The position numbers and the translations under genes were made by a program. From positions 62,001 through 126,000 of the forward strand of contig NZ_BMPY01000007.1 in the NCBI RefSeq assembly GCF_014647835.1: a DNA stretch of 64,000 bases. Direction: 5' to 3'. The stretch comes from Microbispora rosea subsp. aerata. Its GTDB lineage: Bacteria > Actinomycetota > Actinomycetes > Streptosporangiales > Streptosporangiaceae. Below the pieces are notes generated by a model. That model searched no databases. It worked only from the letters and a program-made list of their open reading frames with translations, and had not been told where the DNA came from. Shown here piece after piece: positions 31,249-41,870 of this stretch (its first letter is position 1; every line of letters starts with the position of its first letter).

Positions 31249-34200
31249 ATGTCTCTTTCCGGACTGCTCGACCTCGTATCCGCCGAACCGAGGCTGGCCG
31301 CCGCGCTCGACGCCGCCGGGCAGCCCGCCCATCCCGGCGCCGAGCTGGTGGCGCCCCCCGCGCTGCGGCCGTTCGCCGTCGCCGCGCTGTCTCGCGTACG
31401 GCCGGTGCTCGCCGTCACGGCGACCGGGCGTGAGGCGGAGGACCTGGCCGCCGCGCTCACCAGCCTGGTCGACGAGAACTCCGTGGCGGTCTTCCCCGCC
31501 TGGGAGACGCTGCCCCACGAGCGCCTGTCACCGCGCAGCGACACGGTCGGCCAGCGCCTGGCCGTGCTGCGGCGGCTGGCCCACCCGGTGGAGGGCGACC
31601 CGGCGGCCGGGCCGCTGCGCATCGTGGTGGCGCCGGTCCGCTCGCTGCTGCAGCCGATCGTGTCCGGGCTCGGCGACCTGACGCCCGTACGGCTGCGCGC
31701 GGGCGACGAGGCCGACCTGGACGACGTGGTGGCCCGGCTGGTCGAGAACGGCTACCACCGCGTGGACATGGTGGAAAAGCGCGGCGAGGTGGCCGTGCGC
31801 GGCGGCCTGCTCGACGTGTTCCCGCCCACCGAGGAGCATCCGCTGCGGCTGGAGTTCTGGGGCGACACGATCGAGGAGATCCGCTGGTTCAAGGTGGCCG
31901 ACCAGCGCTCGCTCGAGGTCGCCCAGGACGGGCTGTTCGCCGCGCCCTGCCGTGAGCTGCTGCTCACCGACGACGTGCGGCGGCGCGCCCGCGAGCTGGG
32001 GGAGGAGCACCCGGCGCTGAAGGACGTGCTCGACCAGCTCGCCGAGGGTGTGCCGGTGGAGGGCATGGAGGCGTTCGCGCCCGTGCTCGCCGGCCAGATG
32101 GACCTGCTGCTCGACCACCTGCCGATCCGGTCGGCGGTGTTCGTCTGCGATCCCGAGCGCATCCGCGGCCGGGCGGTCGAGCTGGTGCACACCAGCCAGG
32201 AGTTCATGGAGGCGTCCTGGATCGCGGCCGCGGCCGGCGGCGAGGCGCCGATCGACCTGCGGGCGGCCGCCTTCCGCACGCTGGAGGAGGTGCGCGACCA
32301 CGCCCGCGAGCTGGGCCAGCCGTGGTGGAGCATCGCCCCCTTCGGCGAGGGCGTGGAGCTGGACGCGCAGGACGTCGAGGCCTACCGGGGCGACACCCAG
32401 CGGGCGTTGTCCGACATCAAGGGCTGGCTGGGCGCGGGCAAGCCGGTGGTGCTGCTGAGCGAGGGGCACGGCCCGGCCGAGCGCATGGTGGAGCTGCTCA
32501 AGGGCGTGGACGTGGCGGCGCGGCTCGTGCCGTCCCTGGACGGCCCGCCGCCGAAGGACGTCGTGCAGGTCACGACGGGCCGCATCGACCACGGCTTCGT
32601 CACCCCGGACGTCGCCGTGGTGACCCACCTCGACCTCGTCGGCCAGAAGGCGTCCACCAAGGACATGCGGCGGCTGCCGTCGCGCCGCCGCAACATGGTC
32701 GACCCGCTGCAGCTCAAGGTCGGCGACCACGTGGTGCACGAGCAGCACGGCGTGGGCCGCTACGTCGAGATGGTGCAGCGCACGGTCCAGGGCGCGACGC
32801 GCGAATACCTCGTGATCGAGTACGCCAGGGGCGACCGGCTCTACGTGCCGACCGACCAGCTCGACGAGGTCACGCGGTATGTCGGCGGCGAGGCCCCCAC
32901 GCTCAACCGCATGGGCGGGGCCGACTGGGCCAAGGCCAAGACCCGGGCGAGGAAGGCGGTCAGGGAGATCGCCGGCGAGCTGATCCGGCTCTACTCGGCC
33001 CGGATGGCCTCCCCCGGCCACGCCTTCGCCCCCGACACCCCCTGGCAGCGGGAGATGGAGGACGCCTTCCCGTACGCCGAGACGGCCGACCAGCTCGAAG
33101 CGATCGACGAGGTCAAGCGCGACATGGAGCGGCCCGTCCCGATGGACCGCCTGATCTGCGGCGACGTCGGGTACGGCAAGACCGAGATCGCGGTGCGGGC
33201 GGCGTTCAAGGCGGTGCAGGACGGCAAGCAGGTGGCCGTGCTCGTGCCGACGACGCTGCTGGTGCAGCAGCACCTGTCGACGTTCGGCGAGCGGTTCGCC
33301 GCCTTCCCGGTCACGGTGCGGCCGATCTCCCGGTTCCAGACCGACAGCGAGGTCAAGGCGACCCTCGACGGCCTGCGTACGGGCGAGGTCGACGTGGTGA
33401 TCGGCACCCACCGGCTGCTGTCGCCGGAGGTCAAGTTCAAGGACCTCGGCCTGATCATCGTGGACGAGGAGCAGCGGTTCGGCGTCGAGCACAAGGAGGC
33501 CATGAAGCACCTGCGCACGCAGGTGGACGTGCTCGCCATGTCGGCCACGCCGATCCCGAGGACGCTGGAGATGGGCCTCACCGGCATCCGCGAGATGTCC
33601 ACGATCCTCACCCCGCCGGAGGAGCGGCACCCGATCCTCACGTTCGTCGGGCCGTACGACGAGAAGCAGATCGCGGCGGCGATCCGGCGCGAGCTGATGC
33701 GCGACGGCCAGGTGTTCTTCGTCCACAACCGGGTCCGCACGATCGACAAGGTGGCCGCGCGGCTGCGCGAGCTGGTCCCGGAGGCGCGCATCGCGGTCGC
33801 GCACGGGCAGATGAACGAGAGCCAGCTCGAAAAGATCATGGTGGACTTCTGGGAGCGCAGCTTCGACGTGCTCGTCTCCACCACGATCGTCGAGTCCGGC
33901 CTGGACGTGCCGAACGCCAACACGCTGATCGTGGACCGCGCGGACAACTACGGCCTGTCGCAGCTCCACCAGCTGCGCGGCCGGGTCGGCCGGGGCCGCG
34001 AGCGCGGCTACGCCTACTTCCTCTATCCGCCGGAGGCGCCGCTGACCGAGACCGCGCACGAGCGGCTCGCCACGATCGCCCAGCACACCGAGATGGGCGC
34101 CGGCATGTACGTCGCGATGAAGGACCTGGAGATCCGCGGCGCCGGCAACATCCTCGGGGCCGAGCAGTCCGGCCACATCGCCGGTGTCGGCTTCGACCTC

Positions 34201-34746
34201 TACGTACGGATGATGGCCGAGGCGGTCCAGGAGCAGAAGTCCAAGCTCGCGGGCGAGGCCAAGGTGGAGGAGCGGCCCGAGGTCAAGGTCGAGCTGCCGA
34301 TCAACGCCCACGTGCCGCACGACTACGTCACCTCCGAGCGGCTGCGCCTGGAGGCGTACAAGCGGATCGCGGCCATCGGGTCCGAGGACGACATCACGGC
34401 GGTCCGCGACGAGCTCACCGACCGGTACGGCAGGCCGCCCCAGGAGGTGGACAACCTGCTGGAGGTGGCGCGCTTCCGCGTCAAGGCCCGCCGGGCCGGG
34501 CTCACCGACGTGACGCTGCAGGGGCAGCAGATCAGGTTCGCGCCCGTGGAGCTGAAAGATTCACAGCAGGTGCGGCTGCAGCGGCTCTACCCCCGCTCCA
34601 TATGGAAGCAGGCCACGCAGATCCTGCTTGTTCCCGTGCCGAAGACGAAGCCGATCGGCGGTCAGCCACTGCGCGACCTCGACCTGCTGAAATGGTGCGG
34701 GGACCTGGTCGAGGCCCTGTTCCTGGAGCCGATGCGGGTACAGTGA
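31249..34746 (+). CDS. mfd: Transcription-repair coupling factor
   Basis: Mfd removes RNA polymerase stalled at DNA damage and recruits UvrA. The 1165-residue product has the UvrB-like N-terminal domains, the RNA polymerase-binding domain (VGDHVVHEQHGVGRYVEM, about residue 485), the translocase with Walker A GDVGYGKTE and the DEEQR box, the QLRGRVGRGRERGYAYF motif VI and the C-terminal regulatory domain. ATG at 31249 follows GAAGG. Length is normal. Confidence 0.97.
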   Translation: MSLSGLLDLVSAEPRLAAALDAAGQPAHPGAELVAPPALRPFAVAALSRVRPVLAVTATGREAEDLAAALTSLVDENSVAVFPAWETLPHERLSPRSDTVGQRLAVLRRLAHPVEGDPAAGPLRIVVAPVRSLLQPIVSGLGDLTPVRLRAGDEADLDDVVARLVENGYHRVDMVEKRGEVAVRGGLLDVFPPTEEHPLRLEFWGDTIEEIRWFKVADQRSLEVAQDGLFAAPCRELLLTDDVRRRARELGEEHPALKDVLDQLAEGVPVEGMEAFAPVLAGQMDLLLDHLPIRSAVFVCDPERIRGRAVELVHTSQEFMEASWIAAAAGGEAPIDLRAAAFRTLEEVRDHARELGQPWWSIAPFGEGVELDAQDVEAYRGDTQRALSDIKGWLGAGKPVVLLSEGHGPAERMVELLKGVDVAARLVPSLDGPPPKDVVQVTTGRIDHGFVTPDVAVVTHLDLVGQKASTKDMRRLPSRRRNMVDPLQLKVGDHVVHEQHGVGRYVEMVQRTVQGATREYLVIEYARGDRLYVPTDQLDEVTRYVGGEAPTLNRMGGADWAKAKTRARKAVREIAGELIRLYSARMASPGHAFAPDTPWQREMEDAFPYAETADQLEAIDEVKRDMERPVPMDRLICGDVGYGKTEIAVRAAFKAVQDGKQVAVLVPTTLLVQQHLSTFGERFAAFPVTVRPISRFQTDSEVKATLDGLRTGEVDVVIGTHRLLSPEVKFKDLGLIIVDEEQRFGVEHKEAMKHLRTQVDVLAMSATPIPRTLEMGLTGIREMSTILTPPEERHPILTFVGPYDEKQIAAAIRRELMRDGQVFFVHNRVRTIDKVAARLRELVPEARIAVAHGQMNESQLEKIMVDFWERSFDVLVSTTIVESGLDVPNANTLIVDRADNYGLSQLHQLRGRVGRGRERGYAYFLYPPEAPLTETAHERLATIAQHTEMGAGMYVAMKDLEIRGAGNILGAEQSGHIAGVGFDLYVRMMAEAVQEQKSKLAGEAKVEERPEVKVELPINAHVPHDYVTSERLRLEAYKRIAAIGSEDDITAVRDELTDRYGRPPQEVDNLLEVARFRVKARRAGLTDVTLQGQQIRFAPVELKDSQQVRLQRLYPRSIWKQATQILLVPVPKTKPIGGQPLRDLDLLKWCGDLVEALFLEPMRVQ

Positions 34747-34799
34747 CCCGCGAAATTGTCCAACATATGCGTGGCCGGTGTCGTTCGGGAGGATCGTCC

Positions 34800-35441
34800 G
34801 TGAAGTCGTATCGAGTGCGCGTCGCCGTGGCGCTGGCGGCGACCGGTATCGCCCTGACCGCGTGCGGCGGCCCCATGCAGGCGGGTTCCGCGGCCATCGT
34901 GGGCAAGGAACGCATCACCTCCAGCGAGCTGAACGACAAGATCCGCGAGCTGCGCGCCGACCTGGCCGCCAACGAGATGCCCGAGGAGCAGCTCCAGCTG
35001 CCCGCCTCGCTGCCGCAGATGGTGCTGCTGAACATGACCTTCAGCAAGCAGTACCTGGAGTTCGGCCGCCGCAAGGGCGTCGTCGCCACCGACCGCGACA
35101 TCGACAACGTCGCGCTCGCCCAGGGCGGCTGGGAGCAGTTCAACAAGGTCCTGCTGGCCAACGGCATCCCGCTCGACCAGGGCCGCGACTTCCTGCGCGC
35201 CTACGTCGTCCGCGTGAAGCTCATGCAGCAGGCCGGAGCCGGTCAGGACCAGGCGAGCCAGCAGGCGGCGGCGCAGAAGGTCGTCCAGGAGGCCGACTCC
35301 GCCGTGCCGGTGAAGTACAGCCCCCGCTACGGCAAGTACGACCCCCAGCAGGCGGTCTTCGTGGCCGACGACCGCTTCGGCCCCGTGGGCGGGGCCGCCG
35401 GTCCGGGCGGCGCCGACGCGGGCGCCCCCCAGGGCGGCTGA
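34800..35441 (+). CDS. SurA-N-like lipoprotein
   Basis: A 213-residue exported lipoprotein with a clear lipobox (LTAC, residues 19-22). The mature part begins with a SurA N-terminal-like pattern (AIVGKERITSSELNDKIRELRADL) seen in peptidyl-prolyl isomerase chaperones, but it ends in Gly/Ala repeats without a parvulin domain. It probably acts as an outer-face folding helper. GTG at 34800 follows GGGAGG. It sits between mfd and mazG, a common order in actinobacteria. Confidence 0.82.
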   Translation: MKSYRVRVAVALAATGIALTACGGPMQAGSAAIVGKERITSSELNDKIRELRADLAANEMPEEQLQLPASLPQMVLLNMTFSKQYLEFGRRKGVVATDRDIDNVALAQGGWEQFNKVLLANGIPLDQGRDFLRAYVVRVKLMQQAGAGQDQASQQAAAQKVVQEADSAVPVKYSPRYGKYDPQQAVFVADDRFGPVGGAAGPGGADAGAPQGG

Positions 35442-35614
35442 TCACCGCACACTCAACACCGGCTTTCCACGCCACAGGTGCACGCCACAGGCCGCCCGGG
35501 TGGTCCGGGCGGCCTGCCGCGCGTCCCCGGGACGTCACCCCACCGCCCGCCGGCGTGGGGGACGGCCGGCGGCCTCTGGAGAGCTGGATTCGGCGGGCTC
35601 ACTATGGTGGGAGC

Positions 35615-36610
35615 ATGGCGTTGATCGTGGTGACCACCTCGCCCAGGGTCGCTCCGGGCCTGCTCGCGCCCGCGGCGTGGAAGGCCCTCACCGCGGGGCG
35701 GGTGCTCACCGGCACTCCCGACCACCCCCATCTGCCCTACCTCGACGAAGCCGGCGTCCGGGTCGAGGTGGTGACCCCCGACCCCCACGCGATCGCCCGC
35801 GAGAGCCGTACGGGGACGGTGGTGTGGCTGGCCGCGCAGGACGGCGACGAGGACTTCATGCGCGCCGTCGGCCATGCCGCGCTCTCGCTGGACGAACCAC
35901 CGGAGATCGAGGTCGTCCCCGGCTCCTACGACCTGCCCGGCGCCCGGCTGCTCGACCTCGTCCAGGTCATGGACCGGCTGCGCCGCGAATGCCCCTGGGA
36001 CCGCAAGCAGACCCACGAGTCGCTCGTGCCGTACCTGGTCGAAGAGGCGTACGAGGTCCTGGAGACCATCCACGAGGGCGACTACACCGCGCTGCGCGAG
36101 GAACTGGGCGATCTGCTGCTTCAGGTGATGTTCCACGCCCGGCTCGCGCAAGAACGGATGAGCCCGGGGGAGACGTCGGGAGACGGCTTCGACATCGACG
36201 ACGTCGCCTCCGGCATCGTGGACAAACTGGTCCGCCGCCACCCCCACGTCTTCTCGAACGTCGAGGTCTCCGGCGCCGGCGAGGTCAGCGACAACTGGGA
36301 GGCGATCAAGGCGGCCGAGCGGGCCGCCAAGGGGGAGACCGGCTCGGTGCTCAGCGGCGTGCCCATGGGCCAGCCGGCGATCTCCCTGGCCGCCCAGCTT
36401 CTGCGCCGGGCGGGCCGTGCGGGCGCGCCCGCGTCCCTCGCGGACGGCCTCACCTCGTCCGCCGGCGCCCGCCTGTTCGCGCTCGTACGGGAGATCCAGG
36501 ACGCGGGGCTCGACCCCGAGGCCGAGCTGAGGGCGGCGGCCAGGGAATACCGGCGGCGCGTCGAGGAGTGGGAAGGCACGGCCGACCCGGCCCCCTCCGG
36601 CCGCGCCTGA
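35615..36610 (+). CDS. mazG: Nucleoside triphosphate pyrophosphohydrolase
   Basis: A 331-residue MazG protein, which clears non-canonical NTPs. The central MazG domain carries CPWDRKQTHESLVPYLVEEAYEV with the EExxE metal motif continued by EELGDLLLQVMFHA, and a second MazG-like half follows. The N-terminal 115 residues have no clear domain. There is almost no leader before the ATG at 35615 (GGTGGGAGC could serve as the site). Confidence 0.93.
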   Translation: MALIVVTTSPRVAPGLLAPAAWKALTAGRVLTGTPDHPHLPYLDEAGVRVEVVTPDPHAIARESRTGTVVWLAAQDGDEDFMRAVGHAALSLDEPPEIEVVPGSYDLPGARLLDLVQVMDRLRRECPWDRKQTHESLVPYLVEEAYEVLETIHEGDYTALREELGDLLLQVMFHARLAQERMSPGETSGDGFDIDDVASGIVDKLVRRHPHVFSNVEVSGAGEVSDNWEAIKAAERAAKGETGSVLSGVPMGQPAISLAAQLLRRAGRAGAPASLADGLTSSAGARLFALVREIQDAGLDPEAELRAAAREYRRRVEEWEGTADPAPSGRA

Positions 36611-38467
<1,857 letters not shown>

Positions 38468-38601
38468 CGGGAGCCCGGCGGGCACGTCCCGGACGCGTGG
38501 TGCGGCGATGCCGTGCCCCGTCCGGGCGTGGACGGCCGGGACGGGCGGTTAGTGTGGCCGTTGACCGGGCCATGCGGTGACCGACCGGGAGGGGTGGTTT
38601 C

Positions 38602-39054
38602 GTGACGGCGAAGCGGCCGCAGCTCACCGGGCGCGCGGCGATCCTCGCGGTCGTCGTGTGCGCCATCGCCATGAGCCTCGCCTACCCCGTGCGGGAGTAC
38701 GTCGCCCAGCGCCGGCAGATCGCCCAGTTGGAGGAGCAGCAGGCGAACGCGCTGCGCAAGCTCCAGAGGCTGGAGGAGCGACGCCGGCGGCTGGAAGACC
38801 CCGAATACATCAAGCGCCTGGCCAAGGAGCGGCTGTTCTTCTGCGAGCCCGGCGCGGACTGTTATCAGGTGCTCGACGAGGGAACGGCCGAAGCCGCCGC
38901 CAAGGCCGGGACGAAGGAGCCGGAACGGCCCGCCTGGTACGTCACACTCTGGAAGTCGTTCGAGGCGGCGGACAAGGGGCGGCCCGCCGCGCCCCAGGGG
39001 CAGCAGAGCCCGGCACCGGCGGCCTCCGCCTCCGCGTCCGCGCCGGCCGGATGA
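38602..39054 (+). CDS. FtsB/DivIC-family septum protein
   Basis: A 150-residue single-pass membrane protein: helix at about residues 12-30, then a coiled coil (REYVAQRRQIAQLEEQQANALRKLQRLEERRRRL) and the DPEYIKRLAKERLFFCEPGAD block typical of FtsB/DivIC in actinobacteria. It would join FtsL and FtsQ at the division site. The tail is Ala/Ser/Pro-rich. The order eno, ftsB-like, DUF501, ppx is widely conserved in actinobacteria. Confidence 0.9.
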   Translation: MTAKRPQLTGRAAILAVVVCAIAMSLAYPVREYVAQRRQIAQLEEQQANALRKLQRLEERRRRLEDPEYIKRLAKERLFFCEPGADCYQVLDEGTAEAAAKAGTKEPERPAWYVTLWKSFEAADKGRPAAPQGQQSPAPAASASASAPAG

Positions 39055-39421
39055 GGTTCGCGGACGTCGCCGAGAACGGCCGCCGGGCCGGTGGAGCCTG
39101 CACCCGGGCCGACGCCGGGGTCGGCATCCCGGCCGTCGGCACCGCCGGGATCACGGTCGACAGCGGGGCTGACGTAGCGACGGGCGGCGCGGCCGGTGTA
39201 GCGGCAGGCGGCACGGTCGGCAGCGCGGTCGGCCTAGAGGCGGGTGTAGCGCCGGGCAGCGCGGCCGGCCTGGTGGCCGTGCAGCGTGGCCTGCGTAGCG
39301 GCGGGCGGCATGGCTGGTGTAGCGGCGGACGCGGTGGCGGGCCACACTCGGGGAATCGTGGCGCGCACACGCGCATCATGGCGGACTCGGGGCGGGATTC
39401 GTGAAGGGCGAGGGAATCGAC
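39055..39421. repeat. Intergenic region with GC-rich minisatellite
   Basis: Between the division protein and the DUF501 gene, about 39165-39330 holds four to five degenerate 25-33 base units of the type GTGTAGCGGCGGGCGGCG CGGCC (with varying spacers). Long frames run through it only because of base bias. No gene is supported. Confidence 0.6.
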
Positions 39422-40012
39422 GTGGCGGACGACCAGGCGGGTCACCCGGTGCACGAGGGTCAGCCGGGTCACGGGAGCCAGAGCCGGCCGGGCCGGGTGG
39501 ACCCGGCGGACCTGGCGGCGGCGCAAGCGCAGCTCGGGCGGCAGCCGCGCGGGGTGCGCGCCGTCGCCCACCGGTGCCCCTGCGGGCTGCCCGACGTGCT
39601 GGAGACCGCGCCCCGGCTGCCCGACGGCGCGCCGTTCCCGACGTTGTTCTACCTGACCTGCCAGAAGGCCGCCTCGGCGATCGGCACGCTGGAGTCGTCC
39701 GGCCTGATGAAGCGCATGCAGGCCCGGCTCGCCGAGGACCCCGAGCTGGCCGAGGCATACCGGGCGGCGCACGAGGACTACGTCGCCCGCCGCGACCGCG
39801 CCGCCGCCGAGGACGGCCTGGAGCCGCTGCCGCGCGACATGCAGAGCGCCGGCGGCATGCCCAACCGGGTCAAGTGCCTGCACGCGCTGGTCGCTCACGA
39901 GCTGGCCGTGCCGGGAGTCAACCCGTTCGGCCGGGAGGCCCTGGACGCGCTGCCCGACTGGTGGGCGGACGGCCCCTGCGTCGTCGTGGACAAGCCGGAA
40001 GAGCAGCCGTGA
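39422..40012 (+). CDS. DUF501-domain protein
   Basis: A 196-residue protein of the conserved actinobacterial family DUF501. Characteristic parts are VRAVAHRCPCGLPDVLETAPRL, FPTLFYLTCQKAASAIGTLE and the late NRVKCLHALVAHELAVPG. Conserved Cys and His residues suggest metal binding, but function is unknown. GTG at 39422 follows GAGGGA; a GTG at 39401 is possible. It lies between the FtsB-like gene and ppx, its usual place. Confidence 0.88.
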   Translation: MADDQAGHPVHEGQPGHGSQSRPGRVDPADLAAAQAQLGRQPRGVRAVAHRCPCGLPDVLETAPRLPDGAPFPTLFYLTCQKAASAIGTLESSGLMKRMQARLAEDPELAEAYRAAHEDYVARRDRAAAEDGLEPLPRDMQSAGGMPNRVKCLHALVAHELAVPGVNPFGREALDALPDWWADGPCVVVDKPEEQP

Positions 40013-40109
40013 GCCTCGCGGGCGTATCCGTACGCCCGGGGCGGGCAGAAGGCGGAACCGGCCCGGCAGCGCCCTCCCGGCGCGTGCGGCCGGCCGGAGA
40101 CCGGAAGGG

Positions 40110-41054
40110 ATGAGCGTGAGAACGAAGCGGGTAGCGGCCATCGACTGCGGGACCAACTCGGTCCGCCTTCTCATCGCCGACATCTCGGGCGACGAGCTCA
40201 CCGACGTCGAGCGGCGCATGGAGATCGTCAGGCTCGGCCAGGACGTCGACCGTACGGGACGGCTCGCACCGGAGGCGCTGGAGCGGACGTTCAGCGCCAT
40301 GCGCGGGTACGCCAAGCTGATCAAGGAGCACTCCCCGGACGGCGCCGTGCCGGTCCGCGTCGTCGCCACGTCGGCGACCCGTGACGCGGCCAACCGGGCC
40401 GACTTCGTCTCCGGCGTACGCGACATCTTCGGGGTGGAGCCGGAGGTGGTGACCGGCGACGAGGAGGCGCGGCTGTCCTTCACCGGCGCCACCCGTGGCC
40501 TCGCCCGGGCCGGTGCCGCCGCCGAGACCCCCTATCTGGTGGTGGACATCGGGGGCGGCTCCACCGAGTTCGTCGTCGGCTCGCGTTCGGTCGAGGGCGC
40601 GCTGTCGGTGGACATCGGCTGCGTACGGTTGACCGAGCGCCACCTGCGCGACGACCCGCCGAGCACCGAGACGGTGGAGGCCGCGATCGCCGACATCGAG
40701 GCGGCGATGGACCGGGTCGAGGAGAACGTCCCCGTGCGTACGGCACGCACGCTGGTCGGCCTGGCGGGCTCGGTCACCACGGTGGCCGGGATCGCGCTCG
40801 ACCTGCCCGGCTACGACCCCGCGCGCATCCATCACTCGCGCATCCCCGCCGAGCGGGTCCACGAGGTGTCGGCGCGGCTGCTGCGCATGCCGCGCGACGA
40901 GCGGGCCGCCATCCCGGTCATGCACCCCGGCCGGGTGGACGTCATCGGCGCGGGCGCGCTCATCCTCGACCGCATCGTGCGCCGCTACGGCTTCTCGGAG
41001 GTCGTGGTCAGCGAACACGACATCCTCGACGGCATCGCCTGGTCCCTCGCCTAA
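40110..41054 (+). CDS. Exopolyphosphatase / pppGpp phosphatase family
   Basis: A 314-residue Ppx/GppA protein, actin-like ATPase fold, which removes phosphate from polyphosphate or pppGpp. Motifs: IDCGTNSVRLLIADI at about residue 10, the central VVDIGGGSTEF and GLAGSVTTVAGIALDL. It has the short actinobacterial length without the C-terminal HD domain. ATG with GGAAGGG site. Confidence 0.92.
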   Translation: MSVRTKRVAAIDCGTNSVRLLIADISGDELTDVERRMEIVRLGQDVDRTGRLAPEALERTFSAMRGYAKLIKEHSPDGAVPVRVVATSATRDAANRADFVSGVRDIFGVEPEVVTGDEEARLSFTGATRGLARAGAAAETPYLVVDIGGGSTEFVVGSRSVEGALSVDIGCVRLTERHLRDDPPSTETVEAAIADIEAAMDRVEENVPVRTARTLVGLAGSVTTVAGIALDLPGYDPARIHHSRIPAERVHEVSARLLRMPRDERAAIPVMHPGRVDVIGAGALILDRIVRRYGFSEVVVSEHDILDGIAWSLA

Positions 41055-41540
41055 CTGTTCTCCCGTTGCCGTCCCATGTTGGCTGGGCGCACGGCGATGT
41101 GGGGATTCAACGCCCGGCGCGCGGGGCCGCTCGGGACGCTGCGCTGCGCACAGAGGCACCTTTTCACGAAGGGCCCGGATGGTGTGTCGGCTGAGTGCGT
41201 GTGCCGGCTGAGGTGTGGCAGAGGCCGTGATTCGCCGGGGCCGCACTGGTCTTGCGCGGGCGCTGACAACTGATCGTGATGCGGCTCGATGGCGACCACG
41301 CTGCCGGGGCCCGGCCTGCGGGTGACCCGTTGGGTCTCCGATGCGGCGATGGCGTCGGGCGCGGCTGGGGTGTGTCGGCTGAGGTGTGGCAGAGGCCGTG
41401 ATTCGCCGGGGTGCCCCGGCGTTCATCGCCTGCGCGCCGACCGCCGCGACGGTGGCAAGGACGTCGTCGGGATCACGTTGACACCGTGCAGAGCCTAGAG
41501 GTCTTGGCGCTACTGCGCAATGCGTAGTACTGTGTGATGC
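41055..41540. repeat. Intergenic region with a 36-base direct repeat, 171 bases apart
   Basis: The bases 41205-41240 (CGGCTGAGGTGTGGCAGAGG onward) recur exactly at 41376-41411, with GTGTG(C/T) before each copy. A partial third copy (GTGTGTCGGCTGAG) starts at about 41183. Both full copies would encode the same short peptide CRLRCGRGRDSPG, but no gene is supported. The region may be the remains of a duplicated small element. Confidence 0.7.
41511..41529. promoter_or_regulatory. PadR operator candidate
   Basis: TACTGCGC-AAT-GCGTAGTA is an 8-bp inverted repeat with one mismatch, ending 11 bases before the PadR start. It probably overlaps the promoter and mediates autoregulation. Confidence 0.5.
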
Positions 41541-41870
41541 GTGGACAGTAGCCAGCTCCTCAAAGGGGTTCTCGACCTGGCGGTCCTCGCGGTGCTCGCC
41601 GAGCGCGACAGTTACGGATACGACGTCGTACGCCGCCTGCGCGAGGCGGGGCTTGAGGACGTCGGTGACGCCTCGGTGTACGGGACGCTGCGGCGACTCT
41701 TCAAGGCCGGAGCGCTCACCTCCTATGTGGTCGCCTCGGATGAGGGCCCGCACCGCAAGTACTACGGCCTGAACGACGTGGGCCGATCGCTCCTCCAGAC
41801 CTCGGCGAAGACCTGGACATCCTTCGCCGCCACCATGAACGACCTGCTCAAGGAGGTCGATCCGGGATGA
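41541..41870 (+). CDS. PadR-family transcriptional regulator
   Basis: A 109-residue PadR-like winged helix (LLKGVLDLAVLAVLAERDSYGYDVVRRLREAGLEDVGDASVYGTLRRL). GTG start, little leader. Its stop overlaps the start of a HAAS-type membrane protein (ATGA); PadR genes paired with such partners usually control envelope or stress functions. Palindrome just upstream supports autoregulation. Confidence 0.92.
   Translation: MDSSQLLKGVLDLAVLAVLAERDSYGYDVVRRLREAGLEDVGDASVYGTLRRLFKAGALTSYVVASDEGPHRKYYGLNDVGRSLLQTSAKTWTSFAATMNDLLKEVDPG

Noticed and set aside
32322-34799. Long plus-strand frame inside mfd running into the lipoprotein
   Set aside because: It is a shadow of mfd; the lipoprotein begins with the GTG at 34800, which has a ribosome binding site and signal peptide.
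41205-41411. 36-base repeats as a CRISPR array
   Set aside because: Only two full copies, 135 bases between them, no cas genes, and the repeat is not palindromic.
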